NCBI GenBank assembly: GCA_001829875.1
Contig: MICN01000122.1
Span: 1 to 43,666 of the forward strand
DNA length: 43,666 nucleotides
Direction of reading: 5' to 3'
DNA from: Syntrophus sp. GWC2_56_31
GTDB taxonomy: Bacteria; Desulfobacterota; Syntrophia; Syntrophales; UBA5619
The notes beneath the pieces are model-generated. The model had not been told where the DNA came from and did no database searches. It worked only from the letters and a program-made list of their open reading frames with translations. A program made the translations under genes and the position numbers. Below, piece after piece: positions 1 through 8,496 of this stretch (within the stretch, counting starts at the first letter, position 1; each line of letters begins with the position of its first letter).

Positions 1-130
1 AAGGAGCGTACCACCCCCGATCATCCAAAATCTGCCCTTCTAAATTTGCACGATACAAACCGCTATCATTACCCTATATTCTTTACTTGCTTGAAATCCC
101 CGCCGTTGCGTGATCGCCTTGGTCGACGTC

Positions 131-352
131 TTACTTCAGATTTTTTACCGGAAAGATACGCCGGATAAGATCCAAGAACTCCTTTGTTCTCTTTTCTCCG
201 TACGAATATTGCTTTGCAGATTGAATAAGCTCCTGCAAGGCGAAGAGGCCGCCAACTTCTTTCACCAAACTCGATGTGAGTTTCTGGCTATGGCCAGCAA
301 TAAAGTCCCCATTGTTGGCTGGCTCACCACAACCACATCTGCAGTCGCCCAT
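131..352 (-). CDS. Small Cys-rich conserved protein (CRCGCGEP...GHSQKL...VGGLFALQEL), 73 aa, putative metal-binding
   Basis: ORF track; near-identical protein encoded at 39885..40106; CxCxCG motif; starts directly after the stop of 353..718 (operon-like). Confidence 0.8.
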   Translation of the reverse strand: MGDCRCGCGEPANNGDFIAGHSQKLTSSLVKEVGGLFALQELIQSAKQYSYGEKRTKEFLDLIRRIFPVKNLK

Positions 353-718
353 TTACTGATCATACTCCTCTATGATCCTTTTTTCTACTCGCTGTCCTAC
401 CTTTTCGACGTCATATACTTCTGGTGGCGGTAATTTGCTATCCAGCAGACCTGCCTTAATCAGGCGATGTGCGTTTATCGCGTACTCGGCGGAATTATTT
501 TTTTCTACTCTCTGGGACTGATGCTTACTTTCTCTGAGAAGAAGCCGCGTACGTAAATCATCGATAGATTCTTCCTTCTCGTACACAACTTGGGAATCAG
601 TAATAGTGCACAGACCGGTCCGATCATAAGCTGGAAGACCATCTCGTATATATTTCAAAAGCTCGAAATCCAAGATTTCCCAATGCTTCTTTAACTCATC
701 TGCCGAAATGTATTTCAC
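353..718 (-). CDS. Hypothetical protein, 121 aa
   Basis: Intact ORF with an upstream purine-rich RBS (aggaggtgcag on the minus strand), adjacent to the conserved small protein gene. Confidence 0.65.
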   Translation of the reverse strand: MKYISADELKKHWEILDFELLKYIRDGLPAYDRTGLCTITDSQVVYEKEESIDDLRTRLLLRESKHQSQRVEKNNSAEYAINAHRLIKAGLLDSKLPPPEVYDVEKVGQRVEKRIIEEYDQ

Positions 719-809
719 ACTGCACCTCCTGAATGCGCCCTGGTAATTATGTCGGGGAAACCGGCCAGGAAACCGGCTTGTCGGGTGGCCACCCTATCCC
801 CGTTTCATT

Positions 810-1163
810 CTACAGAAACACCTTATAACCGATATTCAGGGCCTTCCCCAGGCGCTTCGCCATTTCCTTGCCGATGCTCCGCTTACCGTTTTCCATTTCG
901 GAAATATGGCGCTGAGGGATGCCGGTTATGCCGGAAAGCTGCCTCTGCGTTAGTCCTTCCTTATGCCTCGATCCGCGCAGACAGACGCTCGGCAAATCCT
1001 CGTCTTTGTATTCGGGAAATGCCTCGCGCCAGGGGACAGAATCAGACGTGTCCACAAATCCCAACGGCTTCAGGCTTTCAATGGCCCGCGCTATGTTCAC
1101 AATCGGCCCGATGAATCTCAGTTCAACGGTTTCAGTAGGGTGCTTTCTCGTGTGTGCCTGCAT
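810..1163 (-). CDS. XRE/HTH antitoxin (toxin-antitoxin system, HigA-like)
   Basis: Helix-turn-helix 'LTQRQLSGITGIPQRHISEMENGKRSIGKEMAKRLGKAL'; overlaps the upstream RelE-like toxin; paralog at 3640..4008. Confidence 0.85.
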   Translation of the reverse strand: MQAHTRKHPTETVELRFIGPIVNIARAIESLKPLGFVDTSDSVPWREAFPEYKDEDLPSVCLRGSRHKEGLTQRQLSGITGIPQRHISEMENGKRSIGKEMAKRLGKALNIGYKVFL

Positions 1164-1410
1164 ATGTCACCTCAATCAGTTTTATCCCTTTGTCCGTCAC
1201 CTCCCATATTGTCACATACGTGGGTTGCCCCTTCTTTATGTGACAGTGGTGGCGGTTTTCACTCAGCCTGCTATAATTCGGCCAATTTCCCCTTACAGGC
1301 CCATGAAGCTCCATGTCTCTGATAAGGTCAGTCAGGTTTTCTCTTACGTTGACTGGCAGTCGGTCAACCTGTTTCAAGGCCCGTCTCATAATCTTCACTG
1401 TCCATATCAT
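1132..1410 (-). CDS. RelE/HigB-superfamily toxin
   Basis: 'NWPNYSRLSENRHHCHIKKGQPTYVTIWEV..KGIKLIEVTYAGTHEKAPY' is typical of RelE-like toxins; overlaps the antitoxin start. Confidence 0.82.
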   Translation of the reverse strand: MIWTVKIMRRALKQVDRLPVNVRENLTDLIRDMELHGPVRGNWPNYSRLSENRHHCHIKKGQPTYVTIWEVTDKGIKLIEVTYAGTHEKAPY

Positions 1411-1451
1411 GGTTTATCCTATACTAAATACAAGTATCATACAAGGGTCAT

Positions 1452-2735
1452 TTATGAGTTCACGACCTGCTCGGGCTGATCCTGTTTTGTCTCTCTGCCT
1501 TTCTTCATAACATCAGACATCTTCGTAAACGCCTCTCTTAGCCTTGTCTCTGACATTTTGGCGTAGCGGGCTGCCATCACCATTGTTCGATGGCCTAACG
1601 CTTTCTGCGTCAAATACAGATCGCCGGAGTTCGCGTAAACATGAGTCCCGAACGAATGGCGCAATGTGTGAAATGTAACCCGGAGGCGCCTATCATCAAC
1701 ACCCTTATTGAAAAGCTGATCCGCAATCCGCTGAAAGGTATTGCTTGCCGACCGTGGCTGCCCCGTCCCTTCGGCAGTTCGCGCTTTCGTGCCCTCTCTC
1801 TTTTTTTCGGGGAAGATTGGCCCGGTTGTCTTTTTTCCCTGCCGCTCCTTAAGCATCTCCACCACAACGTCATTCAAGAAAACCGTTCTGCTGCCTGTCT
1901 TGCCATCTCTGATCGACAAAGAGCCGGTATCGTAATTGACATCTTCCCAGCGGAGACCGGCAGCCTCAGAGAAGCGCAACCCGCAATTCACGGCAAGGAC
2001 CGCCTGGTCGTGAACGATAAGACTCTTTGCCTTAACCGCAAGCAAGAGCTTGTCGATTTCTTCCGCGGTCAAATATCGAAGTTTGGCGTTGTCAATTTTC
2101 GGCATCTTCACTTTTGCACGGAGATAAATGTCCGGCCGCTTTGCGTGGTTGTATATCTGCCGGATAAGCCCAAGCGTATGATGAATCGTCTTAGGTGATT
2201 TCTTGGCGTCAACCATCGCCTGTTTGGCCCGCTGAATGTCGGTTTGTGCGACCTTGGTTAGGGGTATGGCACCGATCACCGGCTTAATCCAATGTGTGAA
2301 TAACAAATCCTCAACCCGATACGTATTGGGAGCCTTGTTTAGTTTTGCATCCGGGAAATAGATATCTTTGCAATATTCGGCAACGGTGATATTTTCTTCT
2401 TCAAGGCGCTCCTGTTCTGCCGCTGTCGCCGCATCATTTGCTGCATCGATGGACCGCTTTTCCTTTGGTGACTTCGGTCCTGTACCCATTTTAATGTTGC
2501 CCTTGTATTGCCTGAGTAGCTTCAAACAATAACCCTGAAAGCCAAGTTCCGGCTCTTCTTTTCGGATCGCTTCGGGTATCCCGTCAGACATCCAACCGAC
2601 GCCGTAAGTATGAAGTATCCCGCCAACCCGGAAACGGATCGCGTAATAACGATCTTTCTGTTTGCCGTGCTTTCGCTCTTCGTGTTCGTAATACCTCAAC
2701 CCCGTGTGATTCGTTTTGAACCATTTTTTCGTCAT
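1452..2735 (-). CDS. Tyrosine-type site-specific integrase (phage/island)
   Basis: Catalytic motifs 'LAVNCGLRFSEAAGLRWEDV' (R), 'TFHTLRHSFGTHVY' (HxxR), 'ALGHRTMVMAARYAK' (H...Y); about 165 bp from the tRNA fragment. Confidence 0.93.
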   Translation of the reverse strand: MTKKWFKTNHTGLRYYEHEERKHGKQKDRYYAIRFRVGGILHTYGVGWMSDGIPEAIRKEEPELGFQGYCLKLLRQYKGNIKMGTGPKSPKEKRSIDAANDAATAAEQERLEEENITVAEYCKDIYFPDAKLNKAPNTYRVEDLLFTHWIKPVIGAIPLTKVAQTDIQRAKQAMVDAKKSPKTIHHTLGLIRQIYNHAKRPDIYLRAKVKMPKIDNAKLRYLTAEEIDKLLLAVKAKSLIVHDQAVLAVNCGLRFSEAAGLRWEDVNYDTGSLSIRDGKTGSRTVFLNDVVVEMLKERQGKKTTGPIFPEKKREGTKARTAEGTGQPRSASNTFQRIADQLFNKGVDDRRLRVTFHTLRHSFGTHVYANSGDLYLTQKALGHRTMVMAARYAKMSETRLREAFTKMSDVMKKGRETKQDQPEQVVNS

Positions 2736-2899
2736 GACAGGCTCCCTTTGAAGTTCTGTTTGCCACTATTTTGCCACTAATTTGACTGAAATTCGTTGCT
2801 GCTTCCTGATAGATCATGATGGTAATATAGCCATAAGTATGCTGATTGTCAAATGGTATTTGTAGTTTTCTGATGGTTCGTGTAAGCATTAATAATTAG

Positions 2900-2944
2900 C
2901 TGTTAACCATCGGGTCCGTGGTTCGAGTCCGCGCTGGGGAGCCA
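2900..2944 (+). other. 3' fragment of tRNA-Asn(GTT), probable attachment-site half (att)
   Basis: CTGTTAACCATCGGGTCCGTGGTTCGAGTCCGCGCTGGGGAGCCA: anticodon loop CTGTTAA, T-arm CGTGG-TTCGAGT-CCGCG, acceptor strand CTGGGGA + G73 + CCA. The upstream sequence does not form the 5' half (no pairing with CCATC). Confidence 0.8.
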
Positions 2945-2955
2945 AAAAATAACGA

Positions 2956-2998
2956 GGGGTTACAGAGTTTATTCTGTAGCCCCTTTTTCTTTTCAGGA
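2956..2998 (+). terminator. Rho-independent terminator downstream of the tRNA fragment
   Basis: GGGGTTACAGA-loop-TCTGTAGCCCC followed by TTTTT. Confidence 0.75.
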
Positions 2999-3639
2999 GA
3001 TAATTTACCGCTATTCTACCGCTTCTGGATTCAGGATGACCCAGGTTAAACAAGCAGTCGCCGGTCAAATCTTTACCCCTCCTCGGCCTTTGGGAGCGGA
3101 CGGGATCGAGCGGGCTATCCAGCGCGAAGCCAGTTAGTGAGCGAGCGAGCGTCCATACCCGGTGGAGGTCAATCATCGCCGTTATGCAGGGATCCCAGAC
3201 ATCGGGCACGTATTGTTACTTTTTTCATCCCATATCCCCCCTACACACCCAAAACTCAAATAGGCCAAGGGTATGGGTCCTATTACCAAGGTAACGTGCC
3301 TGCAATCCGCGCCCTTGGAAAAATGATGCTTCCCGGACACCCCCCCGGCCTTTCCTTGAATGAACTGCCTGTATAAAAAGTCCTTGCTCAAATATTTCAA
3401 AAAAATTACGAAAGTGGCCTCTTCATTCTGTGGTGTAATGGATAATTATTTGACAAACGAGGAAATCGGAAAGCCTAATGATCTCAAGTTCAGACAGGAT
3501 CTCAAGAGTTTTATTCAAATGATTGAGGTAAAATAATTGCGCAATTCTGGTAGCTGGGGTTTTTCTTTTTCTCCTCCACGACACACACGGACAATGGAAA
3601 GGGGATAATGGTGAATACCCTATCCTCCTGGTGATCTTC

Positions 3640-4008
3640 CTACAAAAACACCTTGTACCCGATATTCAGTGCCTTCCCAAAACGCTTCGCCATTTCCTTG
3701 CCGATGGGACGCTTGCCGTTTTCCATCATGGAGATATGTCGCTGCGGTATTCCGATCATGTCGGCTAATCGTTGCTGGGTGATCCCCTCTTTGAAACGAG
3801 CGCCCCTCAAGCAGGAACCCGGCATTTCTTCGTCAGAATATTCGGGAAACAGCTCCCGCCAAGATACATATTCTTCGGAAGTATCGATGAACCCCAAAGG
3901 TCTTAGACATTCAACGGCCTGCTCTCTTTTTTCAGGGGGACCGATGAACCGAATTTCAATGCTTTTGGTAGGGTGACTTTTCGTGAGTCCCGGCATATAA
4001 CACCTCAA
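3640..4008 (-). CDS. XRE/HTH antitoxin, paralog of 810..1163 (likely true start 3996)
   Basis: Shares '..IRFIGPP..LRPLGFIDTSEE..WRELFPEYSDEEMPGSCLRGAR..IGIPQRHISMMENGKRPIGKEMAKRFGKALNIGYKVFL' with the first antitoxin. Confidence 0.83.
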   Translation of the reverse strand: MRCYMPGLTKSHPTKSIEIRFIGPPEKREQAVECLRPLGFIDTSEEYVSWRELFPEYSDEEMPGSCLRGARFKEGITQQRLADMIGIPQRHISMMENGKRPIGKEMAKRFGKALNIGYKVFL

Positions 4009-4243
4009 TCAGTCTGATTTTCTTGTCTATTACTTCCCACACCGCCACATAGGTGGGGTGGCCTTTCTTCAAGTGTCAATGGTGAATATTCTCGCCCAAT
4101 CTTCCGTAATTTGGCCATTCATACCTTGCAGGCCCCTCATGCCGTATAGCAGCCAACAGGGCATTCAGCGCGTCCCTCACATTTCGAGGGAGATTTCCAA
4201 CCTGCTTTTGTACCTTTCGCTTTGCTTTAACATCCCATGCCAT
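3956..4243 (-). pseudogene. RelE/HigB-like toxin gene, full length but with one in-frame TGA (codon 56, 4076..4078) at a Cys position
   Basis: Manual minus-strand translation: MAWDVKAKRKVQKQVGNLPRNVRDALNALLAAIRHEGPARYEWPNYGRLGENIHH[TGA]HLKKGHPTYVAVWEVIDKKIRLIEVLYAGTHEKSPYQKH*; aligns end to end with the 1132..1410 toxin (HHCHIKKG). Confidence 0.8.
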
Positions 4244-4314
4244 ATTTTATCCTATATCAAAAAATGATATTATGCAAGGTCATGTAACGCCTTAAAATAA
4301 AAAAGAGGAGGTAA

Positions 4315-4919
4315 TATGAAAAAATTTGAAAATTTCTTGTTCTGGGGGTTTTGGTCGGAATTCTGTTTGTATGCCCGGCAAATGCCGATATCCTGAACTT
4401 CGATGATCTTGTCACGGACTTGAGCTACGATCCTGGAGGCTTTACTATTAATTACGGGCAGGTACCGAACATCTATGAAGCATTCAACTGGACAGGCTGG
4501 GAAGTGATCGGGAATGGAGATATGAACAAATATCCTAGTAATTTACTCCAGTTTCCGTCTGCATCAAATGCAGTGTATCCGGGAAACGGATACAACACTG
4601 TTACGAGCAGTGGGCAGATCTTCAATTTCCAGGGCGCTTACCTTGGATCCTGGGTTGGTGGCGAGGCGCAGGAAACTCATTGTCCGTTACGGGCTATCTC
4701 GGAACTGAGAACAAAGGGACTCAAACAGTGAGTCTATCAAATCAGATGACCTGGACGGGGATAAACTTCCAAAATGTTAATAAGCTCGAGTTTGTGAGCA
4801 ACGGTTATTTTCTTATCGACAATTTCACCACCACAGCAGTCCCCGAACCAGCCTCCCTGCTTCTTCTGGGTCTTGGTCTGGTCGGTTAGGCGGGAGCCCG
4901 GAGAAAGTTTAAGAAATAA
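4315..4919 (+). pseudogene. PEP-CTERM sorting-domain protein remnant, interrupted by two frameshifts and one stop
   Basis: Signal-like start MKK.. shifts frame into LVLGVLVGILFVCPANADILNFDDL; second shift near 4670 into SVTGYLGTENKGTQTVSLSNQMTW; C-terminus VPEPASLLLLGLGLVG[TAG]AGARRKFKK*. Confidence 0.8.
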
Positions 4920-4946
4920 CGAAAGACCTAAGCATTTTATTTGCAG

Positions 4947-4980
4947 AAAGGCAGGGTCCAGACATGGCTCTGCCTTTTTT
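4947..4980 (+). terminator. Rho-independent terminator after the PEP-CTERM pseudogene
   Basis: AAAGGCAG...CTGCCTTTTTT stem plus T-tract. Confidence 0.7.
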
Positions 4981-4992
4981 GTGTGAGAGCGC

Positions 4993-5125
4993 TGTCGGAA
5001 TTCCTTACAATGCCTATCCAAAGCCGAAATCGATATTAACATATTAATATTATAGCGCATATAGTTACAGACCCCCCTTTTATATCTCACCCATTGCCCT
5101 GTTTATTGTCGGAATTATTTACAAT
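4993..5125. promoter_or_regulatory. Pair of near-identical 19-bp motifs TGTCGGAATTnnTTACAAT (4993..5011 and 5107..5125)
   Basis: TGTCGGAATTCCTTACAAT and TGTCGGAATTATTTACAAT, 17/19 identical, 114 bp apart in an AT-rich intergenic region. Confidence 0.45.
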
Positions 5126-5481
5126 CACGGCAATAATTAACCTACCATAGTTGCGCAAGCCGTCTGTTAGACAAATTTTCATTTTTGTAAGACATTGATA
5201 TCCTTATTGCTTATCTGTCGTTTGTATTACCCGAAACTATGCACGAATACATTGGTGTTTATCTTGCATTACAAAGTATAATATTCCAATGAACTCAACA
5301 GGGAGCCGAAAAATGCAGAAGATGACACTTGTAATAAGCATGATGGCGCTTTTTTCGGTACATTGACTGGAACAGAGCGAGCAACAGTGATCCGGCATGG
5401 ATCAATGCCCTTTGGGGTTTCAAGGTAATCGATAACAGGGACCATTACTATTCGCGCATTGAAGAATTTAAAGGACATCCC

Positions 5482-5979
5482 ATGAGCAAAAGCGTCATGA
5501 TCTGTTTTCGTACCAGCGAGGAGTTGCGCGATGCAATCGAAGTGATTGCAAAGGAAGAGAGACGGTCCGTTTCTGCAACGATAGAGAAAATCCTCTATAA
5601 GCACCTGCAGGAGAGAAAGGATTTTAAGCCGGTAGAGCAAGAGCACCGCCGTTACCCACGGAAAATGATTACGGCTCCTGCGCTGATAACAGAACTTGGT
5701 TCTGATAATACAACACCCCAGGTGGGAATCGTCGTGGATATCTCCCTCGACGGACTACAGATTTCCATCCCGGACAACTATCCGTATGAAATCCGGGAAG
5801 AGAAGGAGACTTCCCGGATTTCCATTGTATTTGCGCTGCCCGATTATAAAAGACCGATCACCATGCAATGCGTGCCCAAACGCATATCTCCTTCCGGTGG
5901 TGAGACCAGAATCGGGGCATCACTCATAGATACGGATTTTGCAAGTTATCAGGCCTTACAGAACTACCTGGTGCACTAA
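5482..5979 (+). CDS. Ribbon-helix-helix N-terminus + PilZ domain protein (putative c-di-GMP responsive)
   Basis: N-term 'MICFRTSEELRDAIEVIAKEERRSVSATIEKILYKHLQ' is RHH-like; 'RRYPRKMITAPALI...GIVVDISLDGLQISIP' has PilZ RxxxR/DxSxxG motifs. Confidence 0.75.
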   Translation: MSKSVMICFRTSEELRDAIEVIAKEERRSVSATIEKILYKHLQERKDFKPVEQEHRRYPRKMITAPALITELGSDNTTPQVGIVVDISLDGLQISIPDNYPYEIREEKETSRISIVFALPDYKRPITMQCVPKRISPSGGETRIGASLIDTDFASYQALQNYLVH

Positions 5980-6212
5980 AATGTAGAGCAATATCTTTAT
6001 GGTCAACAATTTAAGTAAAGGAATCATGAAAAATAAGAAAAAAATCTTTCTTAAGGGCTCTATATCGGTAAAGCAAGAAAGAAGCCGTTATCCATGGGAA
6101 ATGCTCACTGCGGGTAATAGGAGAGCGTCGTACAAAAATTACGTTACCGCAAGTGGAACATATTTCCGGAATTACTATTATCTTGGGAACTTGCCTATGA
6201 GATACCTCGGGC

Positions 6213-7079
6213 TTGATCCATGAATATCATCAGACGCTTTACAAAAAAAATATTCACAGAACATGTAAAGCGAGTAAGGGAATCCTGGTCATAATGCCAT
6301 TGAATGAAATTAAAAATTCCGAGTTGTTTCTGTCATTCATCAACACCGTTGGAATCACCGCCCGGGTTATTCCCTACCGGTATATTCGGCCATCCATGAC
6401 AACCCCTGCATCTCGCTCAGTCGAGACGGAGCAGTCTTTGTCAGAACCGAGATTCATTAGAATCCGGGGAAAACAGGGTGTCCTGGCCATTAAATCCATC
6501 ATGGATTATGTTTTGGCCCTTTTCTCCCTCATCATCGCCTCTCCGCTGTTTGTGATTGTCCCCTGCCTGATCAAATTATTTTCTCCAGGTACTGTTTTTT
6601 ATAAACAGATTCGCAGCGGGAAGGACGACAGAAAGTTTACACTTTTGAAATTTCGCACCATGGTCATGGGCGCCGAAGAACAGCAATACACGCTTATAGA
6701 ATTGAATGAGGCTGATGGCCCTGCATTCAAAATAAAAAATGATCCCCGTATTATTCCTTATCTTGGGAAATTCTTAAGAAAATTCGGTTTGGATGAGCTC
6801 CCTCAGCTAATCAATGTGGTCCGGGGCGAGATGAGCATTGTAGGGCCCAGACCGCCTACTCCCACCGAAGTGGAAAAATACGAACTATGGCAACGCCAGC
6901 GTCTCTCTATGAAACCTGGCATTACCTGTATCTGGCAGGTCCAGCCTGAAAGAAACGATATCACATTCAATCAGTGGATGAATATGGATATGGATTATAT
7001 TCAACACTGGTCTTTATTGCTGGATACTGTTCTGATATTGAAAACCATTCCGGCCATCCTGCTTGGGCACGGCAGATAA
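6213..7079 (+). CDS. Undecaprenyl-phosphate sugar phosphotransferase (bacterial sugar transferase family), N-terminus probably truncated
   Basis: 'SIMDYVLALFSLIIASPLFVIV...FYKQIRSGKDDRKFTLLKFRTM...LGKFLRKFGLDELPQLINVVRGEMSIVGPRPP...MKPGITCIWQV'; the usual N-terminal TM bundle is absent. Confidence 0.85.
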   Translation: MIHEYHQTLYKKNIHRTCKASKGILVIMPLNEIKNSELFLSFINTVGITARVIPYRYIRPSMTTPASRSVETEQSLSEPRFIRIRGKQGVLAIKSIMDYVLALFSLIIASPLFVIVPCLIKLFSPGTVFYKQIRSGKDDRKFTLLKFRTMVMGAEEQQYTLIELNEADGPAFKIKNDPRIIPYLGKFLRKFGLDELPQLINVVRGEMSIVGPRPPTPTEVEKYELWQRQRLSMKPGITCIWQVQPERNDITFNQWMNMDMDYIQHWSLLLDTVLILKTIPAILLGHGR

Positions 7080-7315
7080 TCACCCATACCCTGTAAATAC
7101 GTGATCCGCACTTTAATTCCCAATCCGTCGAGCAAGTGAGAATTTTTGTAGGCATCTCACCTTTCATATCGATATCAGCGTACTCCACAATCCCTGATTC
7201 TCGGTATCACACCTCCCTGTTGCCTCACATTTCGCTTTTCACATGTTACCGGCATTGATGGTATATTTTTTAATTGGGCAGATTGACGTCACCGGGTAAT
7301 GAAGATTTAAAACCA

Positions 7316-8215
7316 TCAGTGCGGTTTACGTCCTTCCTTCTTCAGTTTGCGCATCTCCGCGAGCAGCTTGTCATAATCCTCGCCCTGAGCCTGAAGAGGT
7401 TCCTCTCCAACGGTGGCATCGAATTGCTCTTCCAGCCTCTTGAGCTGCTCCAGGGCTGTCGCGTTTTGGCTGAACGCCGTGTCCATCATCTCCACCAATG
7501 CCTCGCCGGTCGCTCTGAGGTCACGCAGATCGATGCTAAAGCCCGCCGATGTGATGACGTTGTGCAACAGGTCATAACAGGCTTTTGCGTTCAGATCCTG
7601 GATATACAGTGGCGCTCTGGCGGAGATGCCTGCCATCTCTACCCCCTGCTCTCGAGCAATAGAGAGCAGCATCGTGTTGAAACTGCTGGGACCCTCATAA
7701 TCAGTGAACCGTGCGTAGGTCTTGATTTCATCTTTCAGCTGTGGATGGCTGATCGTCGCAAGGATTCTGGTTTTCCTGGTATGAGGCACCTGATCGAAAA
7801 TACCGCCCAGGGAATAGATCCGCGGGGCCATGAATTGCCGGGCGACATCGAGGATGGCTTGAGCGTATTCCGGCCAGTCCAGATTCGGCTCGACGCCCTG
7901 GAAGAGTATGAGGTCATGGGCGGCGCCGCTCTTCCAGTAGAAGAACTCGTTGCGCGGTAATTCGAGTTTTTTTACGAGCCCCTCCTTAATTTTTGCCACG
8001 GGCCGCATGGTTTGCTCCGCAGTGGAGCTCGGAATCTGATAGATGTAAAAACCCGCCGGCTCTATATACGCGAATGGGTGGGCGCCTAACTTGCGCCGCA
8101 AATAGTCGATGCTGCCCGTGGATATCTCGCCCGCATTGAGCCAGCCCTTAAGGCCGACCATGATGTATGGAGCGACAAGTTCAGGTTTTTCTTGGATGAT
8201 GAGACGACCGGTCAT
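7316..8215 (-). CDS. PAC2 (proteasome assembly chaperone-like) family protein
   Basis: 'MTGRLIIQEKPELVAPYIMVGLKGWLNAGEISTGSIDYLRRKLGAHPFAYI...DLILFQGVEPN' typical of PAC2; start chosen at 8215. Confidence 0.75.
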   Translation of the reverse strand: MTGRLIIQEKPELVAPYIMVGLKGWLNAGEISTGSIDYLRRKLGAHPFAYIEPAGFYIYQIPSSTAEQTMRPVAKIKEGLVKKLELPRNEFFYWKSGAAHDLILFQGVEPNLDWPEYAQAILDVARQFMAPRIYSLGGIFDQVPHTRKTRILATISHPQLKDEIKTYARFTDYEGPSSFNTMLLSIAREQGVEMAGISARAPLYIQDLNAKACYDLLHNVITSAGFSIDLRDLRATGEALVEMMDTAFSQNATALEQLKRLEEQFDATVGEEPLQAQGEDYDKLLAEMRKLKKEGRKPH

Positions 8216-8496
8216 GCCTTCCTCCCCTACCCGATCAGCATTCACTGACCCTATTTTTCTGAAACACCGGAGGTACGTCACCTGCGTTGGTACCGGGGAG
8301 ATTCCCCATATTCTACGACGTTTTCTGTATTTTTTATTACCATATTGTCCAAAGGGATGCAAATAGGTATTTCTTTGTAAATACGAAAATATTTTCATTT
8401 AGACGGAACAAAAAAAACTAATTCCTTTACTAATAAAATAGGTTTTGATATCAAATATGCTCATACATCTATTCGGCAGGGCATGAAGGAGGCGGG

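Noticed and set aside
2889-3209. 106-aa minus-strand ORF 'MPDVWDPC...QRGLEPRTRWLTANY'
   Set aside because: It runs antisense through the tRNA fragment and terminator; its C-terminus is a translation of tRNA sequence, so it is spurious.
3438-3536. Mini-ORF MDNYLTNEEIGKPNDLKFRQDLKSFIQMIEVK
   Set aside because: Only 32 codons with no recognisable family; not supportable.
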